A DNA stretch of 9,312 nucleotides from Zavarzinia sp. (GCA_028694545.1 JAQVKV010000046.1:1-9312), one strand, 5' to 3'. Numbered from the stretch's first letter, positions 1 through 6,254 are shown. Made by a program: numbers and translations. The notes: generated by a model from the sequence alone, not told the origin.

Positions 1-525
1 ATCAACACCTTCGTCGCCACGGCGGCGGCGGGTGCTGCGTGGCTCTTCGTCGAATGGATCGCCAAGGGCAAGCCCTCGCTGCTCGGCCTCGCCTCGGGCG
101 TGGTCGCCGGCCTGGTCGCGGTGACCCCGGCCGCCGGCATCGCCGGCCCGATGGGCTCGCTGGTGCTCGGCCTCATCGCCGGCATCGTCTGCTTCATCGC
201 GGTGACTTCCGTGAAGAACGCGCTCGGCTATGACGACAGCCTGGACGTCTTCGGCATCCACGGTGTCGGCGGCATGCTGGGCGCCATCGGTACCGGCGTC
301 CTGGCCTCCGAAGGCCTGGGCGGCATCGGCCTTGCCGACGGCGTCACGGTCGGCGCCCAGGTCTGGATCCAGATCAAGGGCGTGCTGGTCACCCTGGTGT
401 GGTCGGGCGTCGGCTCGCTGATCCTCTACAAGATCGTCGACGTGATCGTCGGTCTGCGTGTCCCCGCGGACATCGAGCGCGAGGGTCTGGACGTCGGCGA
501 GCACGGCGAACGCGCCTACAACTGA
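1..525 (+). CDS. amtB: Ammonium transporter AmtB, C-terminal part (5' end outside window)
   Basis: Inner-membrane channel of the Amt/Rh family that conducts ammonium (as ammonia) into the cell. The open frame runs in from base 1 and gives the last 174 residues, a little under half of a typical AmtB. Visible hallmarks are the helix with PSLLGLASGVVAGLV, then VTPAAG, the strongly conserved DVFGIHGVGG, where window residue His87 corresponds to the second of the twin pore histidines (E. coli AmtB His318), and a last membrane helix near residues 125-150. The cytoplasmic tail GLRVPADIEREGLD is typical of the part that contacts the PII protein GlnK, which plugs the channel when nitrogen is plentiful. 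In proteobacteria glnK usually lies just upstream of amtB, which would be outside this window. The stop TGA is at 523-525 and a strong terminator follows. The family call is very secure. Confidence 0.96.
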   Translation: MNTFVATAAAGAAWLFVEWIAKGKPSLLGLASGVVAGLVAVTPAAGIAGPMGSLVLGLIAGIVCFIAVTSVKNALGYDDSLDVFGIHGVGGMLGAIGTGVLASEGLGGIGLADGVTVGAQVWIQIKGVLVTLVWSGVGSLILYKIVDVIVGLRVPADIEREGLDVGEHGERAYN

Positions 526-535
526 CGACAAGGGC

Positions 536-557
536 ACGGGCGGCTCTGGCCGCCCGT
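536..557 (+). repeat. Perfect 9-bp hairpin downstream of amtB
   Basis: ACGGGCGGC (536-544) pairs perfectly with GCCGCCCGT (549-557) across the four-base loop TCTG. No T-run follows, so it is not a stand-alone intrinsic terminator. It lies 10 bases after the amtB stop and 12 bases before the true terminator, so it may protect the 3' end of the message or help pausing. That role is inferred. Confidence 0.6.
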
Positions 558-569
558 CCACCTTCCGGG

Positions 570-595
570 AAAAGGGGCGGCGACGCCCCTTTTTT
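570..595 (+). terminator. Rho-independent terminator of amtB
   Basis: GGGGCG (574-579), loop GCGA (580-583), CGCCCC (584-589), then six T (590-595). The A-run at 570-573 can pair with the T-run and lengthen the stem. It has a strong GC stem, a tetraloop and a U-tract in the right direction for amtB. It separates amtB from the transporter gene that starts at 670. Confidence 0.92.
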
Positions 596-669
596 CATGC
601 CGATTCCTGTTCGCCCGAGGCGGGGGAGGCCCTACACTCCCGCGCGGAATCCGACACTCACGAGGGATC

Positions 670-1584
670 ATGGCCGGGTCATCGAAGAAAGCGATCATCG
701 CCGCGGCGCTGGGCAATTCGGGCATCGCCGCCACCAAGTTCGCGGCGGCGGCCTGGACCGGCTCTTCCGCGATGCTGTCCGAAGGCATCCATTCCCTGGT
801 CGACGTCGGCAACCAGTTCCTGCTGCTGCATGGCTTGCGCCGGGCCGAACGGCCGTCGGATGCCCGCCATCCCTTCGGCTACGGCAAGGAACTCTATTTC
901 TGGTCCTTCCTGGTCGCGATCCTGATCTTCGCGCTGGGCGGCGGGCTTTCGCTCTACGAAGGCATCCAGGCGGTCATGAACCCGGCGCCGCACATGGGCG
1001 ACACGATCGTCAATTACATCGTGCTCGGGGTCGCCATCGTCTTCGAAGCCTATTCCTTCTCCGTGGCGGTCAAGGAATTCAACAAGGGGCGCGGCAACAA
1101 GCCGATGCTGCGGGCGATCCGCGATACCAAGGACCCCAGTCTCGTCACAGTCCTGCTCGAGGATTCCGCGGCGATGGCCGGCCTCGTCGTCGCCATCACC
1201 GGCATTATGCTCAGCGAAGTGCTGGAGATGCCGGTGTTCGACGGGATCGCCGCCATCGTCATCGGCCTGCTGCTGCTGTGCACCGCGCTGGTGCTCGCCG
1301 TCGAATGCAAGGGCCTGCTGATCGGCGAAGGAGCCGATCCAAGGGTGGTGGCCGCGATCCGCGCGCGCGTGGGCGCCGATCCCCGCATCGAAAGCGTGGG
1401 CGAGATCCTGAGCGTCCATTTCGGGCCGCACGACCTGATCGTGCTCGTCACGGTCGACTTCCGCTCGGTGCTGACCGGCGATGAGGTGGAAGAGGCAATC
1501 CGCGACCTTGCCGCCGCGGTGAAGGCGAGCGAGCCGTCGATCCGCCACTTCTATGTGGAGGCAGCCGCCACCCCGCGCGGCTGA
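670..1584 (+). CDS. Cation diffusion facilitator (CDF) transporter, ZnT9-like branch
   Basis: 304-residue inner-membrane metal-ion/proton antiporter of the CDF (SLC30) family, expected to export Zn2+ or a similar divalent cation. Six hydrophobic segments can be drawn at about residues 9-29, 36-56, 76-98, 113-133, 158-180 and 190-212, followed by a soluble C-terminal domain (about 215-300) like the ferredoxin-like CDF dimer domain. Helix 2 carries the metal-site pattern HSLVDVGNQ with His41 and Asp45. Helix 5 has LLEDSAAMAG (Glu164, Asp165) in place of the usual HxxxD. The ED form, and the HPFGYGKE loop at 67-74, point to the SLC30A9/ZnT9-like branch as I recall it, rather than the FieF/YiiP type. 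The ATG at 670 is preceded by GAGG at 662-665. The gene stands alone between the amtB terminator and the synthetase promoter. The metal cannot be decided from sequence alone. Confidence 0.9.
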   Translation: MAGSSKKAIIAAALGNSGIAATKFAAAAWTGSSAMLSEGIHSLVDVGNQFLLLHGLRRAERPSDARHPFGYGKELYFWSFLVAILIFALGGGLSLYEGIQAVMNPAPHMGDTIVNYIVLGVAIVFEAYSFSVAVKEFNKGRGNKPMLRAIRDTKDPSLVTVLLEDSAAMAGLVVAITGIMLSEVLEMPVFDGIAAIVIGLLLLCTALVLAVECKGLLIGEGADPRVVAAIRARVGADPRIESVGEILSVHFGPHDLIVLVTVDFRSVLTGDEVEEAIRDLAAAVKASEPSIRHFYVEAAATPRG

Positions 1585-1598
1585 GGGCTTCCGGCCCT
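1584..1598 (+). repeat. Small hairpin at the end of the CDF gene
   Basis: AGGGC (1584-1588) pairs with GCCCT (1594-1598) around the loop TTCCG, beginning at the last base of the stop codon. No T-run follows, so it is at best a weak terminator. The stem is short enough to be chance. Confidence 0.3.
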
Positions 1599-1625
1599 TC
1601 CGAAGAACATGATCCTGACGGTATC

Positions 1626-1654
1626 TTGCTGCGCGGCGTGTTGCGCACAATAAT
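1626..1654 (+). promoter_or_regulatory. Predicted promoter of the acyl-CoA synthetase gene
   Basis: TTGCTG (1626-1631, -35 like) and AATAAT (1649-1654, five of six matches to the sigma-70 -10) are separated by exactly 17 bp. Transcription would start near 1661, leaving a leader of about 70 bases before the ATG at 1733. This AT-rich island stands out in a GC-rich stretch. The prediction is from pattern only. A second consensus-like TTGACA at 1654-1659 lacks a convincing -10 at 17 bp. Confidence 0.45.
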
Positions 1655-1667
1655 TGACAAAATGTCA
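1655..1667. promoter_or_regulatory. Candidate operator palindrome TGACA-N3-TGTCA
   Basis: TGACA (1655-1659) and TGTCA (1663-1667) form a perfect dyad with a three-base AAA spacer. It starts right after the predicted -10 box and is centred on the predicted transcription start, a usual place for a repressor. An imperfect palindrome TTGCGCACAA lies just upstream at 1641-1650. The regulator is unknown. A GntR-, TetR- or MarR-type repressor sensing acyl-CoA would fit the downstream gene, but that is inference. Confidence 0.4.
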
Positions 1668-1732
1668 CAAGTCCGCTGGACCCGGACATCGCTTCGGGCT
1701 AGGAAGGCGGCGATAAGGCGAGAGGAGACGCC

Positions 1733-3577
1733 ATGCTGCACGGCATCATCGAGACGGCCGCGAAACTCGATCCGACCGGGCTTGTCGCCCGGATGGACAG
1801 CGAAGCCCAGTATCTCCAGTCGATGCTGACGGTCCTCGCCAAGGTCGGAGGGATCCGGCTGGATGGTACCTATACGGTCGTCAGCATGGTGGAGCGGCAG
1901 GCGCGGCGCGCGGTGAAGGATGCGGTCGCGCTGGTCTTCGAGGGCCGCGAAGTCTCCTGGCGCGACATGGACGCATGCGCCAACCAGGTCGCTCATTGGG
2001 CCCAGCACCATGGTATCGAGAAGGGCGACGTCATCGCCCTGATGATGGCGAACCGGCCGGAATTCATCATCACCTGGCTCGGTCTCGCCAAGGCGGGCGC
2101 GACCATTGCCCTCATCAATACCAATCTGACCGGCGGTCCGCTGGCCCACAGCCTGACGGTGGCCGCGGCCAAGGCCCTGATCATCGACACCGAATACATG
2201 CCGAGTCTCGAGACGGCGCGCGGCCTGATGGACGAGGTGCCGCCGATCCATGGCGCCGGTGGTGCCATCGTCGGCGCTCATGATTTCGATGCCGAGGTGG
2301 CGAAACAGCCGCGCGAGGACCTGCCGCGCCACAAGCGCCCGCATCTGACCGCCCGGGACAAGCTGTTCTACATCTATACCTCCGGCACCACCGGCAATCC
2401 CAAGGCGGCGCACATCAGCCACCATCGTTTCCTGCAGGCGTGCAACGCCTTCGCGGTGCAGATGGGGGCGACGCGCCACGACCGCATGTACTGCGTGCTG
2501 CCGCTCTACCACTCGGCCGGCTGCATCATCGCCGTCGGTTCCATGCTCTCGGTGGGAGGCACCGTCATCCTGCGCCGGCGCTTCTCCGCCAGCCAGTTCT
2601 GGGACGACGTCTGCCGTTACGACGCGACCTGCTTCCAGTATATCGGCGAATTGTGCCGCTATCTGGTCAACAGCCCGCCGCACCCGAAGGAACGCGCGCA
2701 TCATCTGCGCGTCGCCTGCGGCAACGGCTTGCGTCCCGAAATCTGGCCCGAGTTCAAGGAACGCTTCGCGATCCCCCGCATCGTCGAATTCTATGCGGCG
2801 ACCGAAGGCAATGTCGCCCTGATCAACGCCGACGGCAAGGTGGGGGCGATCGGCCGCATCCCCTTCTATCTGGACCGGGTGTTCAACACCAAGATCATCC
2901 GCTTCGACGTCGCCGCCGAACAGCCGGTGCGTGACGCGGATGGTTTCTGCATCGAATGCGAGCCGGACGAGCCGGGAGAGTGCATCGGCCTGATCCCGCA
3001 GGACCCGAACAAGCCTGTCGGCCGCTTCGAGGGCTACAAGGGCAAGGCCGAGACCGAAAAGAAGATCCTGCGCGACGTCTTCGAGAAAGGCGACATGTGG
3101 TTCCGCACCGGCGACCTCATGCGCCGGGATCGGCAGGGCTACTTCTATTTCGTCGACCGCATCGGCGACACCTTCCGCTGGAAGGGTGAAAACGTCTCGA
3201 CCGCCGAGGTGGCCGAGGCGCTGTCGGTCTTCCCCGGCGTCCGCGAGGTGAATGTCTTCGGCGTGCAGGTGCCGAACACGGATGGCCGCGCCGGCATGGT
3301 CTCGGTCGTCGCCGACGACGATCTCGACCTCGAGGGCTTCGATGCCCATATCGCGAAAGCCCTGCCGTCCTACGCCCAGCCCTATTTCATCCGCCTGCAG
3401 CCCGAGATCGAGATCACGGGTACCTTCAAGCATCGCAAGGTGGATCTGGTGAAGGACGGTTTCGATCCGGGCAAGGTGGCGGACCCGCTCTATATCCGCC
3501 ATCCGGAGCTTGGCGGCATCAAGCCGCTGACGCCGGCGCTCTACGCCGACATCGCCGAGGGTCGCCTGCGCTTCTGA
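1733..3577 (+). CDS. Long-chain/very-long-chain acyl-CoA synthetase, FATP type
   Basis: 614-residue ATP-dependent fatty acid:CoA ligase of the ANL superfamily. It activates a fatty acid to acyl-adenylate and then to acyl-CoA for beta-oxidation or lipid synthesis. Motifs in order: the phosphate-binding loop YIYTSGTTGNPKAA (213-226), FYAATEGN (353-360), RTGDL (458-462), the hinge region RIGDTFRWKGENVSTAEV (476-493), and ITGTFKHRK (561-569), where Lys566 sits at the catalytic A10 lysine position. FYAATEGN and TGTFKHRKVDLVK are the form seen in FATP/SLC27-like synthetases rather than classic FadD, and the length suits that branch. The ATG at 1733 has a good ribosome site (GAGGAG, 1722-1727). The stop is at 3575-3577. 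It has its own predicted promoter with an operator-like palindrome. Chain-length preference cannot be read from sequence. The N-terminal 60 residues show no clear membrane helix. Confidence 0.93.
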   Translation: MLHGIIETAAKLDPTGLVARMDSEAQYLQSMLTVLAKVGGIRLDGTYTVVSMVERQARRAVKDAVALVFEGREVSWRDMDACANQVAHWAQHHGIEKGDVIALMMANRPEFIITWLGLAKAGATIALINTNLTGGPLAHSLTVAAAKALIIDTEYMPSLETARGLMDEVPPIHGAGGAIVGAHDFDAEVAKQPREDLPRHKRPHLTARDKLFYIYTSGTTGNPKAAHISHHRFLQACNAFAVQMGATRHDRMYCVLPLYHSAGCIIAVGSMLSVGGTVILRRRFSASQFWDDVCRYDATCFQYIGELCRYLVNSPPHPKERAHHLRVACGNGLRPEIWPEFKERFAIPRIVEFYAATEGNVALINADGKVGAIGRIPFYLDRVFNTKIIRFDVAAEQPVRDADGFCIECEPDEPGECIGLIPQDPNKPVGRFEGYKGKAETEKKILRDVFEKGDMWFRTGDLMRRDRQGYFYFVDRIGDTFRWKGENVSTAEVAEALSVFPGVREVNVFGVQVPNTDGRAGMVSVVADDDLDLEGFDAHIAKALPSYAQPYFIRLQPEIEITGTFKHRKVDLVKDGFDPGKVADPLYIRHPELGGIKPLTPALYADIAEGRLRF

Positions 3578-3589
3578 GCGCGGCCGCCC

Positions 3590-3639
3590 GTCGCATTGGT
3601 CCCTGTCGCATTAGTCCCCGTCGCACTGGTCCCTGTCGC
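3590..3639. repeat. 15-bp tandem repeat, three units plus a partial fourth
   Basis: Units GTCGCATTGGTCCCT (3590-3604), GTCGCATTAGTCCCC (3605-3619) and GTCGCACTGGTCCCT (3620-3634) differ at only two to three positions, and a fourth begins GTCGC (3635-3639). The array fills most of the 65-bp gap between the converging acyl-CoA synthetase and 183-residue protein genes. The unit is a multiple of three, so no stop arises in either flanking frame: it would read as VALVP repeats after the synthetase stop, and as ATGTN/S repeats after the stop of the minus-strand gene. Confidence 0.85.
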
Positions 3640-3642
3640 GTC

Positions 3643-4194
3643 TCAGTGCAGGCGCGACAGGCCGGCCCCGGCGAAGGCCGCGCGGGCGAAGACCGGCTCC
3701 AGCGCCGACAGCCGGCCGCAGGTCGTGTCGGCGAGGCGCAGGCCGCGCAGGGTGAAGACGGCGGCCATGTCGTCCAGGGCGAGGGTGCCGACCCGGGCCG
3801 CCGCCGCCGTCACCATATTCTCCAGCAGGCCCCGGGCCAGCGCGCGCTCCCCCGCCTGACAGGCGGCCAGGGCGCGCAGCAGCAGCGCTTCGTCATGGCC
3901 GAGCAGGGCGCTGCGCGGGGCGCGCAGTTCGAGCGGGCGATGCGCCCCCGCCGCCAGGATGCGCATGAACATCTCGAGCGGTACCAGCGCCCGTTCGACC
4001 CCGGTGACGGCGAAGGCCTCCACCATCAGCTCGCGGGCCGTGATGTCGCCCCGCAGCAGGCCGAGCCCCTGGCGCAGGGACCACAGCGCCATCTGTCCCG
4101 CGAAACGCAACTGGTCCAGCCGTGGCTCTTGTCCAGCCTCCCTCAGGCTGGCGCCCCGCGCCACGGTCCTGACGGCGAATTCCTTGTCCGGCAT
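3643..4194 (-). CDS. Hypothetical protein, 183 aa, divergent from oxyR
   Basis: I do not recognise this protein. It is rich in Ala, Leu and Arg, looks almost entirely alpha-helical, and has no signal peptide and no clear membrane helix, so it is probably cytoplasmic. It has two cysteines (112 and 159). Amphipathic helix-like stretches run around residues 25-48, 52-83, 100-133 and 140-155. The ATG (4192-4194) has a strong GGGGGAG ribosome site five bases upstream, and a plausible promoter lies about 30-55 bases upstream, which supports a real gene. It shares a short divergent promoter region with oxyR, so OxyR control is possible. It ends immediately beside a 15-bp tandem repeat. The plus strand of this stretch also carries a long open frame (3646-4227), but without a comparable ribosome site. 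Function unknown. Confidence 0.7.
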   Translation of the reverse strand: MPDKEFAVRTVARGASLREAGQEPRLDQLRFAGQMALWSLRQGLGLLRGDITARELMVEAFAVTGVERALVPLEMFMRILAAGAHRPLELRAPRSALLGHDEALLLRALAACQAGERALARGLLENMVTAAAARVGTLALDDMAAVFTLRGLRLADTTCGRLSALEPVFARAAFAGAGLSRLH

Positions 4195-4220
4195 CGGTTC
4201 TCCCCCTTGTCGGTCCGATC

Positions 4221-4250
4221 ACTGTAAATGTCGCGAGAACGCAATTGCAA
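4221..4250 (-). promoter_or_regulatory. Predicted promoter of the 183-aa protein gene
   Basis: On the minus strand TTGCAA (4250-4245) and TACAGT (4226-4221) are 18 bp apart. The start of transcription would fall near 4214, about 20 bases before the ATG, so the ribosome site lies in a short leader. TTGCAA is its own reverse complement and also serves as the -35 of the predicted oxyR promoter. Confidence 0.4.
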
Positions 4251-4263
4251 GTCATTCGCAATT
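4243..4263. promoter_or_regulatory. Candidate operator dyad AATTGC-N9-GCAATT in the oxyR divergent region
   Basis: AATTGC (4243-4248) and GCAATT (4258-4263) form a perfect 6-bp inverted repeat over the -35 positions of both divergent promoters. A bound protein there could control both genes. LysR regulators commonly repress their own gene from such a divergent site, so OxyR is one candidate. The inner part TGCAAGTCATTCGCA (4246-4260) also resembles a Fur box of the 7-1-7 type. The sequence does not decide between these. Confidence 0.45.
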
Positions 4264-4273
4264 AGGCTAGAAG
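4245..4273 (+). promoter_or_regulatory. Predicted oxyR promoter
   Basis: TTGCAA (4245-4250) and TAGAAG (4268-4273) lie 17 bp apart. Transcription would start near 4280, giving a leader of roughly 120 bases before the preferred ATG at 4401. The -10 match is moderate. Confidence 0.35.
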
Positions 4274-4387
4274 GAAAGATGTCGGCCGATACGCGGCGGG
4301 CAGGGGGCCGGTGACGGACGAAGGATCTCCCCCCCGATTCAACCAAGAGAACGACGCCGGCATGGCAGGCCGGTCCTTCGACGACTT

Positions 4388-4394
4388 GAGGAAG
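4388..4394 (+). promoter_or_regulatory. Ribosome binding site deciding the oxyR start
   Basis: GAGGAAG ends six bases before the ATG at 4401. The open frame extends upstream to a GTG at 4311 that also has a G-rich sequence before it, but the family-conserved N terminus begins at 4401. Confidence 0.7.
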
Positions 4395-4400
4395 ACGACC

Positions 4401-5330
4401 ATGTCGATCTCGTTGCGCCAGATCCGCTACCTCGTCGCCGTGGCCGATCATCAGAGTTTCCGCAAGGCCGCCGCGGCGTTGAACGTCAGCCAGCCGGCGA
4501 TGACGGCCCAGATCCAGCTACTCGAACAATCGCTGGACGGGCTGGTGCTCACCCGCTCGCGCCGGGGGGTCACGCCGACGCCGCTGGGCGAGGCGGTGAT
4601 CGCCAAGTCCCGCCACATCCTGGCCGAGGTCGAGAACCTGCGGGCGCTGGGTGCGGCGGCGGCGGCAAGGCCCCTGCGTCTCGGCATCATCCCGACCATC
4701 GCGCCCTATCTGGGACCGGACGTGGTCGAGATGGGCGCGGCCTATGCCCCGGAAGGGCTGGAGCTGGTCGAGGGGCGGACGGCGGACCTGCTGGCGGCCC
4801 TGCGCGCCGGCACCCTCGACGCGGCCCTGCTCGCCATGCCGGCCATGGGCAACCTCGGCCGCGACATCGAGACGGCGACCGCCTTCTCGGAAGCCTTCTA
4901 TGCCCTGGTGCCGGAGCATGACGTGCTCGCCGCCCAGAGCGAGATCCCGGTGGAGGCACTGGCCGCCCGCCCGCTGCTGCTGCTCGAGGAAGGCCATTGC
5001 CTCGCCGATCAGGCCCTGTCCATCTGCGGCGACGGCCAGCAGCGGGCGCCGATCCGCGCTGCCTCGCTCGCGACCCTGTCGCGCCTCGTCGCAAGGGGCA
5101 AGGGCATCACCCTGTTGCCGGCCATGGCGGTCGGCGTCGAATTCCGCCCGGGCGACGGTACCGTGCTGCGGCCCCTGCCGGATCCGGCCCCGGGGCGGAC
5201 GGTCGGCCTGGCTTGGCGCAAGGGCGCGACCGGCGAACGCTGCTGGCGCCGTCTGGCCCAGGGCCTTGCCCGGCTGAAGCCGAATGTGCCGGCGCAGCGC
5301 GCGGCGACCATGGCGATCGCCGCGGAATGA
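4401..5330 (+). CDS. oxyR: Hydrogen peroxide sensor and LysR-type regulator OxyR
   Basis: 309-residue redox-switched transcription factor. Peroxide oxidises a cysteine pair, and oxidised OxyR activates catalase, peroxiredoxin and related genes. The N-terminal winged helix-turn-helix (about residues 1-60) begins SISLRQIRYLVAVADHQSF. The sensor domain carries LGIIPTIAPYLGP (Thr99, matching the peroxide-binding threonine) and EEGHCLADQALSIC with His199, Cys200 and Cys209. These match His198, Cys199 and Cys208 of E. coli OxyR almost to the number, and the segment GKGITLLPAMAV is also typical. The start at 4401 has GAGGAAG six bases upstream; starting at the GTG at 4311 would add 30 non-conserved residues. 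No catalase or ahpC gene is next to it here. It converges on the next regulator gene with 3 bp between stop codons, and is divergent from the 183-residue protein gene. Confidence 0.92.
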   Translation: MSISLRQIRYLVAVADHQSFRKAAAALNVSQPAMTAQIQLLEQSLDGLVLTRSRRGVTPTPLGEAVIAKSRHILAEVENLRALGAAAAARPLRLGIIPTIAPYLGPDVVEMGAAYAPEGLELVEGRTADLLAALRAGTLDAALLAMPAMGNLGRDIETATAFSEAFYALVPEHDVLAAQSEIPVEALAARPLLLLEEGHCLADQALSICGDGQQRAPIRAASLATLSRLVARGKGITLLPAMAVGVEFRPGDGTVLRPLPDPAPGRTVGLAWRKGATGERCWRRLAQGLARLKPNVPAQRAATMAIAAE

Positions 5331-5333
5331 CGA

Positions 5334-6254
5334 TCAGGCTGTCGGCGGCCGCAGTTTCAGCGCCGCCGTCAGCCGCGCTTCCTTCTCCATGAAGCGGAAC
5401 AGGCTGCGCAGCTTGGGGCGTTCAGCCGCTTCGGGCCGCGCCACCAGCCAATAGGACAGGCCCGATGGCACCTCGACCGGGAAGGGCGCCGCCAGGCGGC
5501 CGAGGGCGATGTCGTCCGCCACCATGCTGACGTCGCCGATGGCGACCCCCATGCCCTGTTCCGCGATGCGCAGCGCCATGTCGAGAATGGCGATCACCTG
5601 CGCCTTTTCCCCCGTCATCTTGTCGAGCCCGGCGACCTGCAGCCACAGGCGCCAATAGCGCCGGTCCGGCATCGTATCGATCAGCGTGTGCCGGGCGAGA
5701 TCCTTCGGCGTGCGCAGCGGGCGCTCCGCGTCCTCGATCAGCCTGGGCGCGGTCACCGGAATCAGCCGTTCGCCCGTCAGCTTCAGCGCCTGAAGCCCGG
5801 CCGGCGGTGTCGCGCCGTAATGGACGATGGTGTCGAAGCCCGACAATTCCGTGATGTCGTCCGTGGTGATGGTCATGCGTGCGTCGATGCGCGGATTTTC
5901 GGCCTGGAAGCGGGCCAGACGCGGCATGAACCAGCGCATGCCGAAGGAGGGCGGGGCGCCGATCGACAGGCGCCAGGGGTCATCGCGGAGCGCCGCCGTC
6001 GCCTCGCTCATGCGCTGGAAACAGTCGGTCAGGACGGGCAGGAGTTTCTCGCCCTCGAGGGTCAGGCTGACACCGGTCGCGCCGCGTGTGAACAGCTCGA
6101 TCCCCAACTGGCCTTCGAGCAGGCGGATCTGGCGCGAGATCGCGCCCTGGGTGACGCCCAGTGCCTCGGCCGCGCGGGAGAAATTGCGCAACTCCCCCGC
6201 CACCTGGAAGGCACGCAGCGCATTCAACGAAGGCAGGTTGCCGCGACCGATCAT
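5334..6254 (-). CDS. LysR-type transcriptional regulator, GcvA-like
   Basis: 306-residue DNA-binding regulator. It opens with LPSLNALRAFQVAGELRNF and GVTQGAISRQIRLLEGQLG (helix-turn-helix about 14-55), the classic start of the GcvA branch of LysR proteins, followed by a substrate-binding domain at about 95-295 (LSIGAPPSFGMRWFMPRL, then AEQGMGVAIGDVSMV). The ATG at 6252-6254 is chosen because the conserved N terminus begins there; the frame stays open upstream to 6578, but that part is unrelated sequence crossing the small divergent gene. The ribosome site is weak (GGCGGA). Ligand and targets cannot be told from sequence; glycine cleavage genes are not nearby, so the gcvA symbol is not given. 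Its neighbour across the divergent region encodes a DUF1127-like protein, a likely target. The VtlR/LsrB LysR proteins of Rhizobiales are known to control such genes. Confidence 0.9.
   Translation of the reverse strand: MIGRGNLPSLNALRAFQVAGELRNFSRAAEALGVTQGAISRQIRLLEGQLGIELFTRGATGVSLTLEGEKLLPVLTDCFQRMSEATAALRDDPWRLSIGAPPSFGMRWFMPRLARFQAENPRIDARMTITTDDITELSGFDTIVHYGATPPAGLQALKLTGERLIPVTAPRLIEDAERPLRTPKDLARHTLIDTMPDRRYWRLWLQVAGLDKMTGEKAQVIAILDMALRIAEQGMGVAIGDVSMVADDIALGRLAAPFPVEVPSGLSYWLVARPEAAERPKLRSLFRFMEKEARLTAALKLRPPTA

Noticed and set aside
633..638. TACACT as a -10 box for the CDF gene
   Set aside because: It resembles a -10, but no acceptable -35 was found 16-18 bp upstream, so it was not listed.
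399..1484. 361-residue plus-strand frame overlapping amtB and the CDF gene
   Set aside because: It is Arg-rich, out of frame with two recognised genes, and crosses a strong terminator.
1654..1682. TTGACA as the -35 of the synthetase promoter
   Set aside because: The position 17 bp downstream reads TGGACC, a poor -10. The pair TTGCTG/AATAAT fits better.
679..1689. 336-residue minus-strand frame across the CDF transporter
   Set aside because: The plus strand has a six-helix transporter with family motifs. The antisense product is charged, His-rich and featureless.
1448..3502. 684-residue open frame on the minus strand across the acyl-CoA synthetase gene
   Set aside because: It is a GC-rich antisense shadow. 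The Asp/Arg/His/Ala-rich composition shows no domain, no ribosome site is evident, and the plus strand has a complete ANL enzyme.
3590..3639. CRISPR array
   Set aside because: The repeats are 15 bp, directly adjacent with no spacers, and number only about three.
3646..4227. 193-residue plus-strand frame opposite the 183-residue protein
   Set aside because: It has a Gln/Arg/Gly-rich composition typical of antisense frames and no ribosome site as good as the GGGGGAG of the minus-strand gene. Some doubt remains because neither product is recognised.
4311..4400. GTG start giving a 30-residue N-terminal extension of OxyR
   Set aside because: A G-rich sequence precedes it, but the extension has no family counterpart, and the ATG at 4401 has GAGGAAG at good spacing and puts the cysteines at the expected numbers.
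4651..5277. Arg/Pro/Cys-rich alternative frames inside oxyR
   Set aside because: Composition is typical of frame-shifted GC-rich coding DNA, and OxyR motifs occupy the true frame throughout.
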